From Sulfotelmatobacter sp049792875 (GTDB lineage Bacteria > Acidobacteriota > Terriglobia > Terriglobales > Acidobacteriaceae), in assembly GCA_049792875.1 (NCBI GenBank), contig JBARBI010000332.1, forward strand, positions 17,079 to 81,078: a DNA stretch of 64,000 nucleotides. Reading direction: 5' to 3'. Each line of letters begins with the position of its first letter. Within the stretch, counting starts at the first letter, position 1. Made by a program: the position numbers and the translations under genes. Below the pieces are notes generated by a model. It worked only from the letters and a program-made list of their open reading frames with translations, was not told the DNA's origin and made no database searches. This document shows positions 17,680 to 25,807 of the stretch, in pieces.

Positions 17680-19290
17680 ATGGCAACCAAGTGCAGGAAC
17701 ACAATCGTGGGCGCGCTGCTCTGCCTGGGAATTCTGGCGGGCTCCGCTCTGGCCCAGGGCGAACTGCGGTTCTGCCTGCGCTCGGAACCGAAGACTTTCG
17801 ACCCGCTGAAGGTGGAAGATGACGCATCGGTGGCGATCCGGTATCTGACTGGAGGCGTCCTGGTGCGGATGAACCGGCAGACGCAGGCTTTGGAGCCAGA
17901 GTTGGCGCAGTCCTGGAAAGTATCGAAAGACGGCAAGCAGATCACCTTTAAGTTGCGCGGGGGGATCGCGTTCTCGGATGGCACGCCCTTTTCCGCTGAG
18001 GATGTGGCCTACACGGTGCAGCAGTTGATGGATCCAGGCTTGCATTCGCCGACGGGAGATGCGTTCCGTTCCGGACCGGGCAAGGTGGAGACGAAGATCA
18101 TTTCTGCCACTGAGATTTCGATTACATTTCCGGCTCCGGTCGCCGGACTCGACCGGCAGTTCGATCAGGTGGCAATGCTTTCGGCGCACTCCGCCAAGAA
18201 GGAAATGGCGGTTTTGGGGCCCTTTATGGTGGCGGATTACAAGGCCGGCGCCACTGTGCAACTGAAGCGCAATCCGAATTACTGGAAGACGGATGCGCAG
18301 GGCCACAAACTACCATATGTGGACTCGATCCGACTCGATATCCAGCCGAATCGCGATGTGGAAATGCTGCGCTTCAAGCGCGGCGAAATCGAACTCATCA
18401 ATTCGCTGGACAGCGAGTACTTCGACAAACTGGCGGCTACTTCCCCGCAACTGGTGCATGATGCCGGGCCGTCCCTCGACAGCGAGCAGATGTGGTTCAA
18501 CGAAGTGGCAAAGGCGCCTTTGCCCGCGTACAAGAAGACCTGGTTTCGTTCTGCCAATTTCCGGCGCGCAATTTCCGCAGCGATCAACCGGGCCGACCTG
18601 GCCCGGGTCGTGTTCCGCGGGCACGCGCAGCCGGCGGTGGGTCCGGTGTCTCCCGCGAACAAGTTCTGGTTCAACGCCAAGCTCAAGCCTGAGGCTTATT
18701 CGCCAGACGCGGCGCTAAAGGCTCTGCAAGCCGAAGGCTTCCATTTGGACAACGGGATGCTCAAAGACTTGAGCGGCAATGACGTGGTCTTCTCCATCAT
18801 CACCAACTCGGGGAACAAATCGCGCGAGCGCATGGCGACGATGATTCAGGAAGACCTGCAGAAGATTGGCATCCACGTCAATGTGGTGACGCTCGACTTC
18901 CCTTCCCTGATTGAGCGCATGACGCAAACGTTCGATTACGAGGCGATCCTGCTGGGATTGACGAATGTGGGACTCGACCCGAACGAACAGATGAATGTGT
19001 GGCTGAGTTCGTCGGAGAACCACCAGTGGAACCCGCAGGAAAAGGCCCCGGAGACTCCCTGGGAAGCCGAGATTGACAAGCTGATACAAGCGCAGGCTTC
19101 GTCCTCTGACCCGAAGAAGCGCAAAGAGAGTTTCGATCGCGTGCAGGAGATTGCCGTAGAGCAAGCGCCGTTTCTCTATCTGGTGAATCGGAATGCTCTT
19201 TCGGCGATCGCCGCGACCGTGCAGGGCGCTGCGCCGGTGATTCTTGTGCCGCAAACTTACTGGAATGTGGAGCGGCTCTCCGTGAAGTAG
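17680..19290 (+). CDS. Extracellular peptide-binding protein of ABC transporter (SBP family 5)
   Basis: From ATG 17680 (AGGGAAGG at 17663-17670) the protein is 536 residues: signal peptide CRNTIVGALLCLGILAGSALAQG, then an SBP_bac_5 fold (LRSEPKTFDPL, AQSWKVSKDGKQITFKLRGG, FSDGTPFSAEDVAYT, LKRNPNYWK). An ATG at 17650 overlapping the permease stop is also possible. It captures di- or oligopeptides, or a similar ligand, outside the membrane. There is no lipobox cysteine at the signal cleavage site, so it is predicted to be soluble periplasmic. Confidence 0.87.
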   Translation: MATKCRNTIVGALLCLGILAGSALAQGELRFCLRSEPKTFDPLKVEDDASVAIRYLTGGVLVRMNRQTQALEPELAQSWKVSKDGKQITFKLRGGIAFSDGTPFSAEDVAYTVQQLMDPGLHSPTGDAFRSGPGKVETKIISATEISITFPAPVAGLDRQFDQVAMLSAHSAKKEMAVLGPFMVADYKAGATVQLKRNPNYWKTDAQGHKLPYVDSIRLDIQPNRDVEMLRFKRGEIELINSLDSEYFDKLAATSPQLVHDAGPSLDSEQMWFNEVAKAPLPAYKKTWFRSANFRRAISAAINRADLARVVFRGHAQPAVGPVSPANKFWFNAKLKPEAYSPDAALKALQAEGFHLDNGMLKDLSGNDVVFSIITNSGNKSRERMATMIQEDLQKIGIHVNVVTLDFPSLIERMTQTFDYEAILLGLTNVGLDPNEQMNVWLSSSENHQWNPQEKAPETPWEAEIDKLIQAQASSSDPKKRKESFDRVQEIAVEQAPFLYLVNRNALSAIAATVQGAAPVILVPQTYWNVERLSVK

Positions 19291-19371
19291 GTAACCATCT
19301 TCACTACGGACTTGCACGGATTCATAGGGATCTAGAACCTAACCCATAAAGGACACTCGGGCATACGAAGG

Positions 19372-20199
19372 ATGGCGGGAAGCTCTCAAAATGGTGTTCT
19401 TCTGGCTGCGCACGTTTCCCTGCGGTTTGGGGAAAGGCCTGCGGTGTTGCGCGACGTGCAATTGGAGATCCGGCGCGGCGAGGTGCTCGGCCTGGTGGGA
19501 CAGAGCGGTTCGGGTAAGAGCACGTTGGCGATGGCGATTCTGGGATTGCTCGATCGCAAGAAGGCGAGCGCACAAGGTGTGATTGAGTTCGACGGGCGCG
19601 ATCTGTTGACCCTTCGCGAGCGGGAATTGCGCGGGCTGCGCGGCCGAAAGATTGCGCTGGTGCTGCAGAGTCCGCTCTCGTCGCTGAATCCGGCACTGAA
19701 AATTCGCACCCAGTTATGGGAGGCGTGGCGGGCGCATGCGTCCGGGCCGGCTGCCGATGGTGATGGTGCCATCGGTTCAGCGCTCGAGAGTGTGAGTCTG
19801 CCTGCGAGTGACGAATTCCTCCGGAAGTATCCTTCTCAGATGAGCGTAGGGCAGGCACAACGCGTGCTGATTGCCATGGCAGTGATGCATCGTCCGGCGC
19901 TGTTGATCGCCGATGAGGCGACCAGCGCGCTCGACGTGATCACGCAGTCCGAGATTCTGGCGCTGTTTCGAGAACTGAACCGCAGTTCAGGTATGGCGAT
20001 TCTTTACATCTCGCACGATCTCGCCTCGGTGGCGGGAATCTGCGACCGCATTGCCATCCTGCACGAAGGACAGATCGTGGAGACCGGAGTCACCGAGCAG
20101 GTCCTGACCAATCCTCGCCACGAATACCCCCAGCGCCTGATGGCGGCGATGCCGACGATGCCCCAGAAACGGGCAACGAGCAAAGCGGCAGCTCTCTAG
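19372..20199 (+). CDS. ABC transporter ATPase, DppD-like
   Basis: 275 residues. Walker A is GQSGSGKST (43-51) and Walker B is LLIADEATSALD. The signature loop reads MSVGQAQRV, with valine where LSGGQ has glycine. The H-loop YISHDLA is intact. A peptide-type C-terminal piece (EQVLTNPRHEYPQRLMAAMP) is present. Dpp systems usually have two ATPases (DppD and DppF); only one is here, so it may work as a homodimer or with a partner elsewhere. It ends the presumed HD-GYP/dpp operon. Confidence 0.87.
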   Translation: MAGSSQNGVLLAAHVSLRFGERPAVLRDVQLEIRRGEVLGLVGQSGSGKSTLAMAILGLLDRKKASAQGVIEFDGRDLLTLRERELRGLRGRKIALVLQSPLSSLNPALKIRTQLWEAWRAHASGPAADGDGAIGSALESVSLPASDEFLRKYPSQMSVGQAQRVLIAMAVMHRPALLIADEATSALDVITQSEILALFRELNRSSGMAILYISHDLASVAGICDRIAILHEGQIVETGVTEQVLTNPRHEYPQRLMAAMPTMPQKRATSKAAAL

Positions 20200-20490
20200 C
20201 AGACGCACGCTCTCCACCTTCGCATTCCCGATCGGTTTCCCATGCTCACAAACCCACTCCGGTAACAACTCCCACGGGACCGAGGTCACATCCACGGCAA
20301 TGAGTGCGTGAGACAGACTGTCCCACGCCCACCCACGCGGGACAGAGTGGCCCAGCCGTCCCGCCGGCAGGAGCAGTGATCTCCAATAGAAACAATCAGT
20401 TGCGAGAATTCAATTGGCCGCTCCCGTGCAACAGGGGTTGTGGGTACAGAGCTCGATCTTTCCCCCCCACAAGAAAGCAGGGTGAGATTT

Positions 20491-22323
20491 ATGGAGCACA
20501 AAAAGAAACCTCAGAAGCCGAAGTGGCGCGGAGAACGACACAGCGCCGCCTGGGGGAAACGCTTGAGCCTGGTGCTGCTCCTGGCAACCGGGATGGCGTT
20601 CGGACAGCGCCCAAGCCCCAACGCCAGCGGAACCGGTGGCCGCTTTTTCCGCATCGCGCCTGAACTTTCGGACCTTCTGGCGAAGGCCCATCAGGGAACC
20701 GCCAACGGTCAGACCGTTAAGGTCATCGTGCAATACAAACAGGTGCCGACCGCGAGCCACTACGCCACTATGCAGGGCAGGGGTGGACGCCTGCAGGCGA
20801 AGCTGCACATGATCAAGGGTGCAGCGTTTACGATTCCGGTCAGCGCCCTAGCGGCCTTAGAGGCCGATCCTGACATCGCGTCCGTCACGATCGATCATCC
20901 GATGCAACTCATGGATGACTACGCGAACTCCGCCTCCAACGTGAGCGCCGCCGTGAACGCCGGCTATAACGGAGCGGGTATTGGGGTGGCGGTGATTGAC
21001 AGCGGCATCAACGACAGTCATCCCGATCTGCGGGATTCCACGCAGACGACCTCGCGCGTGGTCTACCACCAGAACTTCAGCGGCACACCCGCTACCAACT
21101 CCGCCGGCGGACACTATGACCTCTACGGCCATGGTACGCATGTGGCCGGCATTATCGGCGGCAACGGTTACCTCTCTGGTGGCCGCCTTGCCGGAGTGGC
21201 GCCAGCGGTGAACCTTATCGACCTTCGGGCCCTCGATGCGAACGGTTCCGGCAGCGATAGCAGCGTGATCGCCGCCATCCAGTCCGCCATTGCTCTGCGG
21301 AGCACTTACAACATTCGCGTGATCAACCTGTCGCTCGGGCGCGGCATTCCCGTCAGCTACACCCAAGATCCCTTGTGCCAGGCCGTGGAAGCGGCATGGA
21401 ACAGCGGGATCGTGGTGGTTGTGGCCGCGGGAAACTACGGACGGCTCGACGTGAACGGAAATGACGGCTTCGGTACGATCACGGCTCCCGGCAACGATCC
21501 GTATGTGCTGACCGTCGGCGCCATGAAGAGCATGGGCACCTATCCGAGGACCGATGACCAGAAAGCAAGCTACAGTTCCAAGGGCCCAACCACCTATGAT
21601 CACGTGGTCAAGCCCGACATCATGGCCGACGGAAACGGGTTGCTTTCGTTATCGGCACCCGGTGCGACGCTGGAGGCCGCATACCCGGGTGATCTGGTTG
21701 CTGGGACCGACGGCAATAACGATTACTTCCGTCTGAGCGGCACCAGCATGGCAACCCCGGTTGTCGCGGGAGCGGCGGCTCTGCTGTTGCAGCAGAACAG
21801 CGCTTTGACCCCGGATCAGGTGAAGGCGCGACTGATGAAGACCGCTTACAAGACGCTGCCCTCGAGCAGTGTTGCATGGGTTCCGCATCTGTCGAAAAAC
21901 TTCACCGAGTTCTACGACCTGTTCTCGATCGGATCAGGATACCTGGATGTGCAGGCAGCTTTGGCCAACATCGATCTGGCTCCGGTCACGTCCGGCTCCG
22001 CACTGTCACCCTCGGCGGTCTACAATCCGGCGACCGGGACGGTAACGCTGGTGAACGGGAACTCGACGATTCTGCCGGGCTCTGTGGTTTGGGGCTCGTC
22101 GGTCGTCTGGGGAACTTCGGTGGTTTGGGGATCGTCGGTGGTCTGGGGCTCCTCGGTGGTCTGGGGAACTTCACTGCCCTGGAGTGACAGCACATCGAGC
22201 GCCTTCAGCGTGGTGTGGGGATCGAGCACGGGCACTGGAACCTCTGCCACCAGCGTGGTCTGGGGGGCGTCGCTGCTGAGTGCCAACAGCGCGTTCTCTG
22301 ATGCGGGAGACGATGAGCAATAG
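20491..22323 (+). CDS. Secreted subtilisin-family serine protease (S8) with VVWG-repeat tail
   Basis: 610 residues from ATG 20491. A basic N terminus and signal peptide (LSLVLLLATGMAFGQ) come first, then an I9-like prodomain (VIVQYKQVPTASHYATMQG). The peptidase domain has D170 (VAVIDSGIND), H214 (GHGTHVAGIIGGNG) and S419 (LSGTSMATPVVAGAAAL), all intact. The last 90 residues carry seven VVWG units, five in tandem with a 6- or 7-residue period. The tail may be a cell-surface or stability element; its role is unknown. It lies between peptide importer genes and a membrane-domain gene, consistent with protein scavenging. Confidence 0.9.
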   Translation: MEHKKKPQKPKWRGERHSAAWGKRLSLVLLLATGMAFGQRPSPNASGTGGRFFRIAPELSDLLAKAHQGTANGQTVKVIVQYKQVPTASHYATMQGRGGRLQAKLHMIKGAAFTIPVSALAALEADPDIASVTIDHPMQLMDDYANSASNVSAAVNAGYNGAGIGVAVIDSGINDSHPDLRDSTQTTSRVVYHQNFSGTPATNSAGGHYDLYGHGTHVAGIIGGNGYLSGGRLAGVAPAVNLIDLRALDANGSGSDSSVIAAIQSAIALRSTYNIRVINLSLGRGIPVSYTQDPLCQAVEAAWNSGIVVVVAAGNYGRLDVNGNDGFGTITAPGNDPYVLTVGAMKSMGTYPRTDDQKASYSSKGPTTYDHVVKPDIMADGNGLLSLSAPGATLEAAYPGDLVAGTDGNNDYFRLSGTSMATPVVAGAAALLLQQNSALTPDQVKARLMKTAYKTLPSSSVAWVPHLSKNFTEFYDLFSIGSGYLDVQAALANIDLAPVTSGSALSPSAVYNPATGTVTLVNGNSTILPGSVVWGSSVVWGTSVVWGSSVVWGSSVVWGTSLPWSDSTSSAFSVVWGSSTGTGTSATSVVWGASLLSANSAFSDAGDDEQ

Positions 22324-22359
22324 TTAGCCGTGTGAATTCCACGGAAAGGAGACGAGATC

Positions 22360-23088
22360 ATGAACAACACACGGCGAATTAAGACCTTTATCGGCGCAAT
22401 GATGCTGGCGGCAGCAATCACCGCGGGATATGCGGGATTCGAGAGCCACTCGCTGCACACCTACTTTGCCCTGGCGGTTCTGGTGCTCGCGGCGGTGACG
22501 TCGCGGATGAAAGTCAAACTGCCAGGAATCAACGGCAACATGTCGGTCAATCTGCCATTCCTGCTCACCGCGGTGGTGAATCTGAGTGCTGCTGAAGCAG
22601 TCGTGGTCACTTGCGTTTCAACGGCGGTGCAATGCTGGCCGCGGAAGGACGCGAAGTTTAACCCGCAACAGCTGGCATTCAACATCAGCATGATGGCCTT
22701 TGCCAGTTGCCTGGCGAGCCTGATGTTCCATGCCGCCTGGCTGCGTGGGATGCAATGGAGTTCCAGCACCCTTGGACTGGCTTTGGCGACAGCGACCTTG
22801 TTCCTGGGACAGACCGCTCCCGTGGCAGCGATCGTGGCCGTGAGCGAGGGCAAGGCGGCAGGACAAATCTGGTGGAGCCTGGCGCATCTCTCGTTCCCCT
22901 ATTACGTGGTCAGCGCCGGAGTCACCACGATGGTCCAGGCGGTCAGTTCTCACATGGGCTGGGGACTGGCGCTCGCAGTATTCCCGGTGATGTATGGAAT
23001 CCACCGTTCTTACCGGGTCTATTTTGGGCGCTTGGCGGAGACACTACGACCGGAAGCTCTAGTCCGATCGGCGCGCGCGGGGGCGTAG
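22360..23088 (+). CDS. Free-standing integral membrane sensor-like domain, paralogue of the HD-GYP N terminus
   Basis: 242 residues with about seven hydrophobic segments. MKVKLPGINGNMSVNLPFLL and the closing GIHRSYRVYFGRLAE align end to end with the N-terminal domain of the HD-GYP/GGDEF protein at 13496 (LKVQLPGIDGTMSVNFLFIL; VYRSYRLYLGRLEAE). No output domain follows, since the protein stops where the linker helix would start. It begins 36 bp after the protease stop, with GGAAAGGAG at 22344-22352 upstream, so the two are probably co-transcribed. A ligand-sensing or partner role is an inference. Confidence 0.7.
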   Translation: MNNTRRIKTFIGAMMLAAAITAGYAGFESHSLHTYFALAVLVLAAVTSRMKVKLPGINGNMSVNLPFLLTAVVNLSAAEAVVVTCVSTAVQCWPRKDAKFNPQQLAFNISMMAFASCLASLMFHAAWLRGMQWSSSTLGLALATATLFLGQTAPVAAIVAVSEGKAAGQIWWSLAHLSFPYYVVSAGVTTMVQAVSSHMGWGLALAVFPVMYGIHRSYRVYFGRLAETLRPEALVRSARAGA

Positions 23089-23116
23089 GCTCCAGCGCGA
23101 GTTCATCCTGAGAATG

Positions 23117-23156
23117 GGTGGCACTGCAGTTCACTCTGCACGTGCCACCTTTGTCT
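23117..23156 (+). terminator. Probable Rho-independent terminator
   Basis: GGTGGCAC (23117-23124) pairs with GTGCCACC (23142-23149), with inner GCAG/CTGC pairing, followed by TTTGTCTTT. It lies 29 bp after the membrane-domain gene and would end the protease transcript. Confidence 0.7.
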
Positions 23157-23587
23157 TTACTGACCCATCCGTTACTGACCCATCCGTTCAAGGTTGCCGC
23201 TTGAAGAGATCCTTGCGGAGCTGGCCGGAGTCTCGGGTCGATCGGTAAACGTTGCCAATGTTAGCGAGCAGGACCCCTCCGACAGGCAAGGTGACGGCTC
23301 AAACACCGACCAGGGCTGGCGTATTGCATCCCGAAGTTGTGGAGAGAGTCGCCGGATGTGTTTGGCAAAAACCTCGTGTTCCGCTCCAGGCCCATGGATC
23401 AATAGCGATCCGGCGCGAACTTCGACTTCTTACAAGTGCTGGGAAAAGAGAAGCTTCAAGTCGGCAGGAAAAGGCCGACGACATCGTACTCTGCGTCTAG
23501 ATCGTCCGAATTAGCCCCGACGACCGACTCTTCGGCGACGTAGAGTTTTACCTTGCGGGCCTGCCCAGGCCCGCAAGATCGTGTCTC
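23157..23587. other. Spacer with no recognisable gene
   Basis: A short direct repeat (ACTGACCCATCCGTT twice, around 23159-23188) is the only structure I see. Open frames on both strands show no family motif and lack ribosome sites, so no gene is called. Confidence 0.4.
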
Positions 23588-24115
23588 TCATTGTCCCTGT
23601 TCCTGCACCAACGGAATTGCCGACGCCAATTGCACATCCAGCAAGAGAGCAATGCGGCGATCCATCTGAAAGAAAGTAGCCGTCTTCTTGCCGGGCAGCG
23701 CCTTGCCCACGATCGGAACGTACTTCTGGCGCAACTGAAGGACGGACTGCTCGATGTCCTGAGATCGCTGCCAGTACTGCAGCGCTTGCTCGTCGGTGAC
23801 CGATCCCCAGTTCTGGCCGTACTCCTTGATCAACGCCAGTTTCGCGTCACCGATCTTTTTATATTCCGCCTGGTATTGATCGTAGATCGGCCAGAATTTT
23901 GTGGCTTCCGCATCGGTCAAAACCAGATTGCTGGCGATCAACTGCTTCTTCTCCGAGGCGAGATCCTGCCGCAGCAATTGAATATCCTGATCAACCGAAG
24001 CCTGCCCACTCTTGGCGGTTGCCGACTGCGAGCCTGCTGCCTGAGCCAGAAGGTTGGGACCTAGGGCCAAACAAATCACCACCAATACCAGCGCTCCGAA
24101 TATTTTCTTATTCAA
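23588..24115 (-). CDS. Exported helical protein of unknown function
   Basis: 175 residues. The start is TTG at 24115 with GGAGG four bases upstream on the minus strand. A signal peptide (FGALVLVVICLALGPNLLAQA) is followed by charged helices containing LTDAEATKFWPIYDQYQAEYKKIGD. This resembles small periplasmic helical proteins often found in acidobacteria and Bacteroidetes, remotely like Spy/CpxP in layout. I do not recognise a named family and infer no function beyond export. It stands alone, facing away from the protease cluster. Confidence 0.65.
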   Translation of the reverse strand: MNKKIFGALVLVVICLALGPNLLAQAAGSQSATAKSGQASVDQDIQLLRQDLASEKKQLIASNLVLTDAEATKFWPIYDQYQAEYKKIGDAKLALIKEYGQNWGSVTDEQALQYWQRSQDIEQSVLQLRQKYVPIVGKALPGKKTATFFQMDRRIALLLDVQLASAIPLVQEQGQ

Positions 24116-24316
24116 GTTGCCTCCATTTTCAGCGAGATTCCAGATGAGGGTAGTCTTTATCCCCGATCATTGGTACTGTTCGAATTACCAGTGGATGGCT
24201 ATGGTTTCCCGCTTGGTCCCCACCTTTTTCCTGTCCGGCATTTTGCTTCTTCGCAGTCTCCAAGGACACCTCAGTTGGCAGCCATCTCGCGAGAGGTGGA
24301 CGTAAATGTCCGTTTC

Positions 24317-24743
24317 CTAACTCTCATCGTCCGACTGAATAGCTTTGGTGTCTCCACGCTTGATGGATTCCACCAACTTGGCGTGATCCTGCTCCGTCTG
24401 GTCGCCGTAACTCTCGGCCCACTCGGCCCAGGCTTCGTCCAAGGCCGTGGAGTTACCGCAGTAGCCGGCAACGCGCGCCGGATCTCCCGTCCGCGCGTGG
24501 GCTCGGGCGAGGATTGCGCCGCACGCCCATGCGCAGCGGTACGAGATGCGCCTGCCTTCCTTTGTTGCTGATAGCCAGAAGCTTCAGCGGATCCGGCCGG
24601 TTCTTCCCTGGCTTCCACTGCGCATGCGACTCCCGCGGGATCGCCCGGCGGAGTTCCTTGCCCTCAGCATGCCGCTGCTTCCACGGGACCATCTTGGTCC
24701 CCAAATCAAACTTCAGTACCGGTTCAATCTTCGCTATCGCCAT
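24317..24743 (-). pseudogene. DUF2252 family pseudogene with large internal deletion
   Basis: The N-terminal part (24525-24743) reads AIPRESHAQWKPGKNRPDPL ... HLVPLRMG, the start of DUF2252 proteins. It is joined out of frame, near 24523, to the family C terminus (CGAILARAHARTGD ... WAESYGDQTEQDHAKLVESI), which ends at TAG 24317-24319. About two-thirds of the roughly 400-residue family length is gone at the junction and the frame changes. This is a clean deletion relic, not two genes. Confidence 0.75.
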
Positions 24744-24834
24744 GTAGTCTCCTCAGACACCTGCGCGCACCTTTGGCATGCACGGGTGACGCAAGTCCCC
24801 TCCAACACAGAACGGAACCGTGGAAGCCGCGCGT

Positions 24835-25404
24835 TTAATTCAGATCACCATCTTTGTAGTACTTGGTGCCCTTGGCAGTGATTTCGAGGGCGATGCCCTT
24901 GTCGGTGAGTTGATACATCCAGACGCCATCCGCGACCGAGGCGGCTCCTGCCATGGCTGCGCCCTTGTCTCCGTTTTTCGCGGCGGCGGTAGCTTGTCCG
25001 CCGAAGTCCCAGCCGGAGTTCACGAAGCCGTTCAGCGCCTTTTCGGTGTCGAAGACGAAGATCACGCTGAATTTCTTCACGCCCATGCCGAGCCCGGCCT
25101 GGACCTCGAGCATCTTCATGAAGGTCTCATGCTTGGTCTTGTTGTTGACGGCAACGCCTTTTCCGTTGCCGGAGCCGGCTACCAGAATTTTTATGCCCAT
25201 GTTGCTGAATACCGCATACCCCGCGGCTCCGGCGACCGCGGCTTTGGCTTTTGGCTCGGCTTTGTAGAGGCGCTGCAGAGTTTGCTGCGCCATGTTGCGA
25301 ATGTCTTGCTGCTTTTTTTCGATGTCGGAATCGGCGGCGTGCGTCATCACGGCCAGCGCGCACACCACCGCGCCGGCGAGGATGTTCTGCATTCTTGTTT
25401 TCAT
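24835..25404 (-). CDS. SYLF/YSC84-domain lipid-binding protein
   Basis: 189 residues. ATG 25404 has GAGGG just upstream. A signal peptide (ILAGAVVCALAVMTHAA) is followed by a SYLF domain: AKAAVAGAAGYAVFSNMGIK, SGNGKGVAVNN, VQAGLGMGVKKFSVIFVFDT and GWDFGGQATAAAKNGDKG. The eukaryotic relative YSC84 binds phosphoinositides; bacterial exported forms are common but have no settled function. Probably periplasmic and membrane-associated. Single gene. Confidence 0.85.
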   Translation of the reverse strand: MKTRMQNILAGAVVCALAVMTHAADSDIEKKQQDIRNMAQQTLQRLYKAEPKAKAAVAGAAGYAVFSNMGIKILVAGSGNGKGVAVNNKTKHETFMKMLEVQAGLGMGVKKFSVIFVFDTEKALNGFVNSGWDFGGQATAAAKNGDKGAAMAGAASVADGVWMYQLTDKGIALEITAKGTKYYKDGDLN

Positions 25405-25807
25405 AGTTGCCCTCTGTTTGCGTACCCGTTAGCGTGGAAAATGATCACTTGTCCTGTAAGCGGACTGTCGCCGTGAAACAGCATCAACCGGCGGAAGGCA
25501 GGCACCACAACAGTGGGTGCCACTCGGTTCTGTCGATTCGCGGCGCCGGACTTATCCCGAGATCGGGGTTCAGCGAACGCTTCAGTCTAGGAGCGCCGTG
25601 CCGCCCCGGTAACTGGCAGAAGTTACAGGCCATGCAGCAATCGTCTGAGCGTTACGGATTGTTCTGAGTGACGGATAAGCCAGAAACGATTTAGGACGGA
25701 AAGACCAGGAAACTAGAGGAGTGCAGATTCCATCCGGTTCTCACCCCCGACCTTGTCTGGCGGGTAGTACCCTTTGGGAAAAACTCGGGTTCACCCAGCC
25801 GGGGGCC
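25405..25807. other. Intergenic spacer
   Basis: About 400 bp between the SYLF gene and the end of the TonB receptor gene. It should carry the SYLF promoter. I see no gene, clear hairpin with U-run, or repeat that I can support. Confidence 0.4.

Noticed and set aside
22084..22180. Tandem DNA repeat as a CRISPR or satellite
   Set aside because: It encodes in-frame VVWG units of the protease and is explained as a protein repeat.
23194..23514. 106-codon frame after the membrane-domain gene
   Set aside because: Low-complexity, Arg/Ser-rich, no ribosome site or motif; looks like chance.
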